Shown piece after piece: positions 58,001 to 64,000 of a stretch of 64,000 bases of DNA. Numbering within the stretch: the first letter of the stretch is position 1; every line of letters begins with the position of its first letter. The notes beneath the pieces were generated by a model. The model was not told the DNA's origin, made no database searches, and saw only the letters and a list, made by a program, of their open reading frames with translations. This stretch comes from Nereocystis luetkeana (lineage: Eukaryota > Sar > Phaeophyceae > Laminariales > Laminariaceae). The stretch is from the NCBI GenBank assembly GCA_031213475.1, contig JARUPZ010000010.1:4249798-4313797 (forward strand), given 5' to 3'. A program made the translations under genes and the position numbers.

Positions 58001-59539
58001 GCAGCTGTACTCGCTCTGGGTCGGCGTCCATTCACAGTTGGGAAACCATCCAAGTTTCTTGATGTTAACCACTTTCACGTCTCCTCTGGCCACGTAAACG
58101 AACGTTTGTTGAGGGAAACCGCTCGGCAGCATGGTATCACCCTTACGGGAGTTATGCAACCGTGTGATGGATGTTTGGAGGCGAAGGGCGTGCGCGCTGG
58201 GGTGCCGCGGAGGACGACATCGCGCGCGGAAAGGCCTATGGAGACCGTGCACATCGATCTGGCTGGCCCCTACGAGGCGTCCATGGGCGGGTCAGTTTAT
58301 CTGATCATGTTCGTCGACAACGCCTCGAGGTGGATGCGGCCGTACGGCATGAGGAGGAAGTCGGAGACCACCATGTACGTGAAGAAATTCATCGCGGACA
58401 TGAACGCCATGGGACTACCGCTATGCTTCCGGACGGACAACGGTGGGGAATTTACTGGTCGCATCTTCGTTGAATTCTGCGACGCTGCTGGGATCCGCCG
58501 TGAGTATACGGCCCCGGGTAAGCCGCAACAGAACGCAGTTGTCGAGAGCGCGATCTGGCGAGCGATGAAGGGTGGCCATGCGGCTCGTCGCGAGATTTCG
58601 CGGCTGTTCCCGGGCGTCGACCTCGCCCGGGTCCCCAAGATCGGCGTCGACGGCAACCGCCTGTGGTTGGAGGCCGTCCTTTGGGCTGCCGACTGCTTCA
58701 ACCGCTCCGCCACCAAGGCCAACACCGGATGGCGGTCGCCGCACGAGGTGTTCTTCTCGCGTTTGCCGGATCTACAGGTGGTGCCGTTCTTCCAGGAAGG
58801 CATGATGCGGGTGGACCGCAGCACTAAATCCGACGTCCAATCGGTGCCGTGTTTCTTTTTGAACAACGGCTACAACCACCCCGCGTCCGCCGTGAAGGTG
58901 ATCAAGGCTTCAACGGGCGGCGTCTGCTACACCAGCGACGTGGTGTGGACTGCACCCCGTGGGCCCGTGGTGCCCTTGCCGGCGCCGGCGATCGCGGGGG
59001 GTTCAGTATACGACACCGCGCCGGCAATGCCGGTGTTCAACATCAGCTACGTACCACCACCGTTCCAGCCGCCGCCGTCACCACCGATCCAGTCGCCAGC
59101 ACCGTCGTTCCAGCCGCCGCCGCCACCGCCGATCCAGTCGCCAGCACCGCCGTTCCAGCCGCCGCCGCCACCGCCGATCCAGTCGCCAGCACCGCCGTTC
59201 CAGCCGCCGCCGCCACCGCCGATCCAGTCGCCAGCACCGCCGTTCCAGCCGCCGCCGCCGCCGCCGTCACCACCGATCCAGTCGCCAGCACCGCCGTTCC
59301 AGCCGCCGCCGCCACCGCCGATCCAGTCGCCAGCACCGCCGATCCAGTCGCCGGCACCGCCGTCCCAGCCGCTACCGCCCCTGCCTGTCGCCGCCGCTCT
59401 GCCGGAGCCGCAGGGCATTTTCGGCCGTACCCGTTCGAGGACAGTCCAGTTCACCGACACGCCGGAGTCTCCTTCGTTGCCAGTGGACAGCAATCAAGCC
59501 CTTCGCCATAACGCCGGGCTCCTGAGGATGATGGATTAG
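55007..59539 (+). CDS. Copia Gag-protease-integrase polyprotein, up to the first TAG
   Basis: 1510 residues from an ATG in good context (CACCATGG); the open frame begins slightly earlier without an ATG. Residues 1 to about 310 are a helical Gag capsid-like part. About 320-650 are disordered: RGG boxes, long Gln tracts, then PPPQYPP repeats. No CCHC knuckle is present, though most copia Gags have one. The protease core near 690 reads WVSDNGSTNHVT, with DNG in place of the usual DSG/DTG. A 42-bp tandem duplication lies at 57,580-57,665. The integrase zinc region (H-x-H-x4-H and CDGC) begins near 1020. The D, D, E catalytic residues lie in HIDLAGPY, RTDNGGEF and QQNAVVESAI. The C-terminal tail is (PPFQPPPPPPIQSPA)n. 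The frame then meets TAG at 59,537. Confidence 0.9.
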   Translation: MDLSSFATLTIDEQQEAIQEYVAQRLKAKEDAIATTAREEARKTEKNTQEAQEKESRSSEHSSTADPVLEMARKAAQEVLQQQQQAASTLQAGALRVFTSHSGTRPPVFDGCFKPGEDIQQRVMVFVTKMNSYFWERGCQEAVESKIPIKVGLKESSQAALIAEFGKEKVDQASTAWSILINCISHRALAELVTATGSPSEGWSAFKKHYAPQAAAEKARLTQAWYSLRMKDGESPNEFFSRGCVLRTRLSNHGMVFSDIDANQHFARNLSPAFGVQKSILLANAELTYQALEDVVLSAYGEMEMSREEEQRDGTGNALVAADGGRGDGGARHGGRGDRGGRGRTRRSDARGGHQQQQQHQQQQQPYQHQQQQQQQHQQQQQQQPYQQQPYQQQQQQQQQPHPSGRGGGGGWSGASQQWGHRGRGPGGRGGRGRYGGGRAQAGGGRGRGCPLPSGGYGTAPPRPGGPTLGGAPRPPYATPGRPQPWPHSYGQANIAGTTPATVAAAGPVAAYGDESSAHGPDAAAAAESGSYYDGDYGEYFYYEEEQPLEYQPPPLQQYQPPPPHQYPPPPAHQYPPPPVHQYPPPPVQQYQPSPAQQYQPPPAPGYQQPPPPQHLQHHPSHVPPPSSAPSPGVPTSPRSALHLLMARSVPQGESDLSVDRVGQSGVALACQEDSETVGECIRRPPGSEHWVSDNGSTNHVTSDARNVYDWVEIPPGKERVLIGDGKGMRVTGVGSLNLKMHSKTDFNVKLTGVYVTEGIGFNLFSLHQAQARQIITMDRDGVHLFENRLTFPRDEIGSSLYATRMAPTPTAGLTAVPALSGVPLAPPLSTPPPFDVGGAGPQVFDSHPLSHHSVAGVVLADDGFPPACNGVVLADDGFPPACNGVVPHGSSPSFLPTVSGVVPPASFPLPPVPGEPGVQPLVLHPGVEHGVEIQPLIAAPGVQETDMSVFTDVRLMDGKDDTVYTDFFPTPLGGAAAQALEETDWNDLKVENVGMTAAAVLALGRRPFTVGKPSKFLDVNHFHVSSGHVNERLLRETARQHGITLTGVMQPCDGCLEAKGVRAGVPRRTTSRAERPMETVHIDLAGPYEASMGGSVYLIMFVDNASRWMRPYGMRRKSETTMYVKKFIADMNAMGLPLCFRTDNGGEFTGRIFVEFCDAAGIRREYTAPGKPQQNAVVESAIWRAMKGGHAARREISRLFPGVDLARVPKIGVDGNRLWLEAVLWAADCFNRSATKANTGWRSPHEVFFSRLPDLQVVPFFQEGMMRVDRSTKSDVQSVPCFFLNNGYNHPASAVKVIKASTGGVCYTSDVVWTAPRGPVVPLPAPAIAGGSVYDTAPAMPVFNISYVPPPFQPPPSPPIQSPAPSFQPPPPPPIQSPAPPFQPPPPPPIQSPAPPFQPPPPPPIQSPAPPFQPPPPPPSPPIQSPAPPFQPPPPPPIQSPAPPIQSPAPPSQPLPPLPVAAALPEPQGIFGRTRSRTVQFTDTPESPSLPVDSNQALRHNAGLLRMMD

Positions 59540-61420
59540 CCGACGCTGATATCGTTGATCTCTACGCGTGAGGACGTCGGCGTAGGTCGCCGCAAGGAGC
59601 CGCCGGGTGTTGGGGGTTGCGCGCGGCCGCCCATTTTCTCTTGGAGCCGCGAGGAGACACCACCGGAAGGAGGGCGCGAGGAGACACCACCGGAAGGAGG
59701 GCGCGAGGAGACACCACCGGAAGGAGGGCGCGAGGAGACACCACAAGAGGGGGGGCGAGGGGGAATACCTAGTGCATTTGTGGCGATTCTTGCCAATCGG
59801 GAGGACATCGACACCACGCTGGGCGATCAGCGACCGCCCTACAAGCCTCCGGACTTGCCTCACTGCTACGCCTCTGACCTCAAGGTCCCTCGGAGCCACA
59901 AGGAGGCCATGCGGTCGGAGCACGCTCACCTTTGGGAGGATTCGACGGCGCGGGAGTTCTACGGATAGCTGGACGCGGGGGCGTTTGAGCCGGTGTAGCA
60001 ACCAATGGATAACTACATCAACGCAATGTGGGTTTTTGATTGGAAGGCTGATGAGTACGGTTGGCCCACGAAAACTAAGGCGAGACTTGTAGCACGGGGG
60101 GATGAGCAGAGAGTTGACATCGATTTTGGAGAATTGTTTGCGCCCACTGTTGCTGTCTCGAGTGTTCGGTTGTTGACAGCGATGGCATGCGAGCTGGATC
60201 TTGACTTGTGGCATTTTGATATTGAGCAGGCTTTCGTGCAGTCTGATCTTGAGGAAAATGTTTTCATGCGTTTGCCTTAGGGATGCGGTAGACTGTCGGG
60301 GAAGATAGTAAGACTGAACAAGAGCTTGTACGGTTTGAAGCAGGCATCGAGGCAGTGGCATGCTCACCTCACTAGGTGCTTACTGACTTTAGGGTTTGAG
60401 CAGTGTCTGGCTGATGCATGCGTGTTTCGTTTGATGGATGAGGGGAGAGTAGTGATGACTATAGTGGTGCATGTGGATGATATTTTTGCGGTAGGGGAGA
60501 AGGCAAGGTGTGACCAGTTTGGCAAGGAATTGGACAAGATGGTTCCAGTTAAGAACCTGGGAGAGTTGCGTTGGTATTCGGGGTGTTTCTACGAGAGGGA
60601 TTGGGAAAAGGGGGTGCTGAAGATTTCCCAGCAGACATTCGCTGAACAATTGGCGGATGAATACGGGATAGAGTTTGGTAAGAGTGTTCCGCTCCCTGTT
60701 GGCACAAAACTTGCGGACTTTGACCAGGATGAAGCGCCAGGGAGCTGGCCGTTTCGCGAGTTGGTTGGCTCACTGATGTGGCTTTCAACCCAGACTCGGC
60801 CAGACATCTCCAACGCAGTAAGAGCAGTGGCTAGGTACTGCGCTGCTCCCAAGTTAGTGCACTGGAGGGCCGCACTTGGTATTTTAGGGTATGTGAGGAG
60901 GACTAGTTCTTTCGGAGTCACTTTTCAGAGAGGTACGGACGGGGGGCTGAGCTTGCAGGTGTTTGCTGACGCAGACTATGCAAGCAAGGCGGCTGACAGA
61001 AGGTCAGTTTCAGGAGGATTGGTGATGTGTGGGGGTGCATGCGTGTCTTGGTTTTCTAGGACTCAGAAATGCGTCACACTTTCCACGACGGAGGCAGAGT
61101 ACGTGGAACTTGCAGACGTCATTAAGGAAGTGTTGTTCTTGAGGCAGGTTTGGCGCTTCATGTTGCCTGATGTAGGCATGCCGTGCATACCGGTGTTCGA
61201 GGATAATCAGGGTGCGGTGCAGCTTGCACAGAACCCTATCACCAACTCAAACTCCAAGCACATCGACGTGCGACACCACTTCCTCAGGGAACTGGTTGGG
61301 AGGAAAGAGATATCGATCATCCACGTACCGTCCCCTTTTCAGCATGCGGATTTTCTAACCAAGGCCATCTCGCGAGAATCGTTCGAGTTCCACCGTAGCC
61401 TTGCGATGAATATGTGGTGA
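59540..61420 (+). pseudogene. Copia reverse transcriptase-RNase H part, with three further in-frame TAG codons
   Basis: Continues in the same frame as Gag-integrase, 626 codons to TGA, with TAG at 59,966, 59,996 and 60,278. A nine-residue repeat (REETPPEGG, 27-bp units, four copies) fills 59,650-59,755. RT blocks follow: KARLVARGDEQ, LFAPTVAVSSVR, HFDIEQAFVQSDL, LNKSLYGLKQASRQW and the catalytic VHVDDIFAV. RNase H has ADADYASKAADRRSVSG, STTEAEYVEL and EDNQGAVQLAQNP, then SKHIDVRHHFLRE. No frameshift or TAA/TGA interrupts it. Either UAG is passed during translation or the copy is inactivated by point changes; I class it as pseudogene because readthrough at four sites would be very inefficient. 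Confidence 0.8.
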
Positions 61421-61668
61421 CTCTATTGGTGTGGTATTGATTCCATCGGGTACTGGTGATCGTTAGCCATGGCCAGTACCTTAGTAAAATTCGTGTTGAT
61501 CCCAACGGGTGTCGATGATCGTTAGCCATGATTGACACTTTAGTGACCTTCCTTCGGACTGTGTTGTTTAATTTTGAGATTTCAGGGTGTTATCATTAAA
61601 GGCGTTGGATGCATAGGTTTTATTTTTGATATTTTGACCGGACGAGAGTTATCAGGACTGTGAAACAA

Positions 61669-61678
61669 GCAGGGGGAA
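61669..61678 (+). promoter_or_regulatory. Polypurine tract
   Basis: GCAGGGGGAA lies directly before the 3' LTR, the expected place for plus-strand priming. Confidence 0.8.
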
Positions 61679-61964
61679 TGTGGGATTTGCTCGTACCAAA
61701 GTCTGATTATCTGATTGTACTGAATTGTGTGATTCTTGTAACGGTAATATATCTACGGAGATTGCGGCGGGATTAGTGTTTCCCCGAGGAGTTGCACAAT
61801 ATTATATTTGGACTCCTTTTCAGGGTCCCGGGGGAGTTGGGCGAGAGTCCCCTCTCAGTACACTAAAAATAATTGATACCTTTCTACTTCTTCTACCCAC
61901 CGCCTCATGGCAAGCCCCACCCACGCATCACCCAAGCGCACCCGGTGCTCGAATTGATCCCTTA
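61679..61964 (+). repeat. 3' LTR
   Basis: 286 bp, same sequence as the 5' LTR as far as I can see, followed by the GTGCG target duplication. Confidence 0.95.
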
Positions 61965-61969
61965 GTGCG

Positions 61970-63650
61970 CGTGTGCGCTTGCAGCTCGCAACAAAGGACG
62001 ACCCTTACATTTCGGTCAAACAAAAAACTAAAATGAGGCAATATACCCTTGTATTCCGTTCAAAATAAAAACAACGAAGAGAACCCCCAGATTTACTGTA
62101 AATAACAATATATCTTGGTACATATCCATGACCCCCGTGTAGCCTATCTATGTTGTTCCTCCAACCAGAACTACAGTAAAACTTATGCTACCGGTCCTGG
62201 AGGGATACTGAAGATATCCTTTTCATTATTTACCAATTATAGCACGTACTAAATGTGCTGTCTGCCGTAGATCATGTACGTACGTACCACAACAACAGTA
62301 GATCCATGGCACTACTTGTCACTGGAACTTTATTCTGTGCGTACGGGTGCGCAGCAGTATATATATGTGTAAAAAGACAGCTGCTGCTATCCTACTATAA
62401 CTCAGACTGGAAAACTGTCTGTTGTACATAGAATGCGTAAATAAATGTATACCAGATGACGCAAGAGTAATCGAGTAACGAATATGATGGTTACTGATAA
62501 GTATCATCTCTAATAATGATACTACAGTACGCTGTATCGGCCCTTTCGCGTAAAAAACACTAAACAAATACCCTGATATAGCCTATGTAGTAATAAAGGT
62601 ATACAAGTTTTCCCTTCGTTCGGAGTGGCATGAGCGTAGCGTGTAAGAAGACTCTTGCCGAAATACCTATTTGGTGGGTTCGTTTGAACTATTCCACTAA
62701 TTGCAGTTGTATGTGCTGCAGTTGGGGCAATAGCTCAAATGAACCAAATTTGTACCAGTAAAAAGAAAATAGTAGATAGTGGTACTCCCGTCGCTTCGAC
62801 TTCTTTGCGTTTCACGCCGGCCCCGGGCCCTCTGCTACGCTTCGTTGAAGACGTTTTTCTTGGGGAATTTCTGTCGTAGTTGGTTTGGGCGTCCGCCAAA
62901 GGTTACGTTCGTTGTCGAATCGTTAGGTGTCGCAGGAGGTGTGTCTACTGGCGCTGCGATTCGTCGAGCAAGTGCTTACTGTCGAAGTTGCATAACACGC
63001 TCATGTCGCCTTCATATATCATAACAGCTGTAATACATAATTACTACCTGCTTTTTCGGTCATTGGAACTGCTCTCTTGCGTCACCCTCAGGGAGTAAGT
63101 AGTAGCAAAAATTCCCTCGCAAACGCGAATGTCGCTAATAATATCAACGGAATCAGCACCCTGGCAAACACCCAAGGCAGATTGAAAAAAACAGGATCTT
63201 TCGTTGTCCACAGCACCCAAAGAGGATGCACAAAAGTCAGTTAGACCTTGGCACTCGCCAAGGCACTAGCGTGATGAAGGCGATGCAAAACCTGACACTC
63301 TTCTTAGGTGAAGAAACCCCCACCGAAAACAAATGAACCAGTCCGCTCCCCACGCTTGAACTCAAAGTACCCGCTGGCAGACTTGCAAGTACACGCACAA
63401 CGGATGTTCGCTGAAAGTATTGAAATATAATAGACGCAGGCGCACGCTGCAACGAAACGCCCGCGAACAGCTCTATATTCAGACCCCAGGCGCAGACCAC
63501 AGGCGGATCAAGTGTGTATGAGGCTCGACCGGCAGATCATGGTAGACACGAGAACAGACTCGTAAAGTGCGAAGATCTATTGCGAGCCCGAACCGAGGAG
63601 ATCGACCGACACAGCCTTCCCGCTTGGCGGCGCTTTTCTCCAGTTCCACC
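61970..63650. other. Non-coding stretch
   Basis: AT-rich with several GTACGTAC motifs. ORFs are all below 90 codons with no resemblance. The last few hundred bases are probably the 3' untranslated and downstream part of the - strand gene ending at 63,656. Confidence 0.5.
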
Positions 63651-63655
63651 CGAGC

Positions 63656-63823
63656 CTATTCGCCGAACTTCGCGTGGCGTTCGCCCTGAACTTGCTCGTC
63701 GTGGGCGATGAAGAGCTTCCTGGAGTGCTTGGAGCCCGAGAAGTGCAGGGGGGGCTTGCACAGGCCGATCAAGATGCCTTTGTCCTTGATAATTCCTTTG
63801 CAGTAGACACAATCCTTACGGGC
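63656..63823 (-). CDS. Terminal exon of an unrecognised gene, CxxC motif
   Basis: A TTTGCAG acceptor is followed by 55 codons and TAG. The peptide opens ARKDCVYCKGIIKDKG, continues ILIGLCKPPLHFSGSKHSR, then KLFIAHDEQVQGERHAKFGE. GC content and codon regularity are much higher than in the flanks. CVYC plus a later Cys and several His could bind a metal. The protein family is not recognised, and the 5' exons are beyond the window end. Confidence 0.6.
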   Translation of the reverse strand, partial: ARKDCVYCKGIIKDKGILIGLCKPPLHFSGSKHSRKLFIAHDEQVQGERHAKFGE

Positions 63824-64000
63824 CTGCAAACATAGATTATAGACAACAAACCGACAGCACAAAGGAGACATGTAAGACGTGTTGAATATAAATATTTTAG
63901 TTGGTATGAGTTTTGTTGACGAAGACTTAAAAAGGGCAAATGCCAAAATCAATTATACCTGATCCGTTTGAGCCAAAATCAGGTGTATACTAAAACCAAG

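Larger units (their letters stand above)
54664..61964 (+). mobile_element. Full-length Ty1/copia LTR retrotransposon, 7.3 kb
   Basis: Two 286-bp LTRs, a short leader, one reading frame from 55,007 to 61,420 in the order Gag, protease, integrase, reverse transcriptase, RNase H (the copia order), a purine tract and a 5-bp target duplication. The LTRs look identical along their full length, so the insertion is recent. The frame is crossed by four TAG codons, described with the pol part. It lies between gene-poor regions and interrupts no gene I can see. Confidence 0.95.

Noticed and set aside
59537..60280. Reassignment of UAG to a sense codon in the host
   Set aside because: The glycosylase, the membrane-protein gene and the exon at 63,656 all end naturally at TAG.

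Overview
The window is eukaryotic nuclear DNA. Genes are broken into small exons (25 to 516 nt) by introns of hundreds to thousands of bases with GT-AG borders, and simple repeats, foldback elements and retrotransposons dominate the sequence. The exon-intron style, the mixed GC content and the gene types would suit a brown alga or another stramenopile. That is my inference, since no marker gene here proves the lineage.

Layout. (1) About 1.5-14.0 kb, + strand: an HhH-GPD DNA glycosylase-like gene in eight recognisable exons, including a 25-nt microexon. Its start lies upstream or is not recognised. Its introns hold foldback elements, a roughly 510-bp palindrome, microsatellites and retroelement fragments. 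(2) 14-24 kb: mostly repeats (MITEs, minisatellites, foldbacks) with one weak exon candidate. (3) 23.9-24.3 kb, - strand: a small two-exon gene resembling the FAM241/DUF4605 membrane proteins. (4) 25.2-26.0 kb: GGGTC-rich satellite. (5) About 38.2-27.3 kb, - strand: a long multi-exon gene for an unrecognised membrane protein. The splice phases of the nine exons from 33.5 kb down to its stop chain without conflict. (6) 38.2-40.7 kb: a very long CTA microsatellite and a hairpin-rich stretch. (7) 40.7-46.6 kb: a diverged tandem copy of 26.1-32.1 kb carrying the last seven exons of gene 5, all with identical exon lengths. (8) 46.6-54.6 kb: repeats, AT-rich sequence and a decayed Ty1/copia reverse transcriptase on the - strand. 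(9) 54.66-61.96 kb: a complete Ty1/copia element with LTRs identical by eye and a 5-bp target duplication. Its single reading frame is crossed by four stops, all TAG. (10) 62.0-64.0 kb: non-coding sequence and the last exon of a - strand gene that starts outside the window.

The host genes show no shared pathway. The clearest connected story is the tandem partial duplication of the membrane-protein gene, with transposon insertions that differ between the copies, and a young copia element whose pol part can be made only by passing UAG codons or is already dead. All exon models were built by eye from splice signals, reading phase and family resemblance; no search was run.
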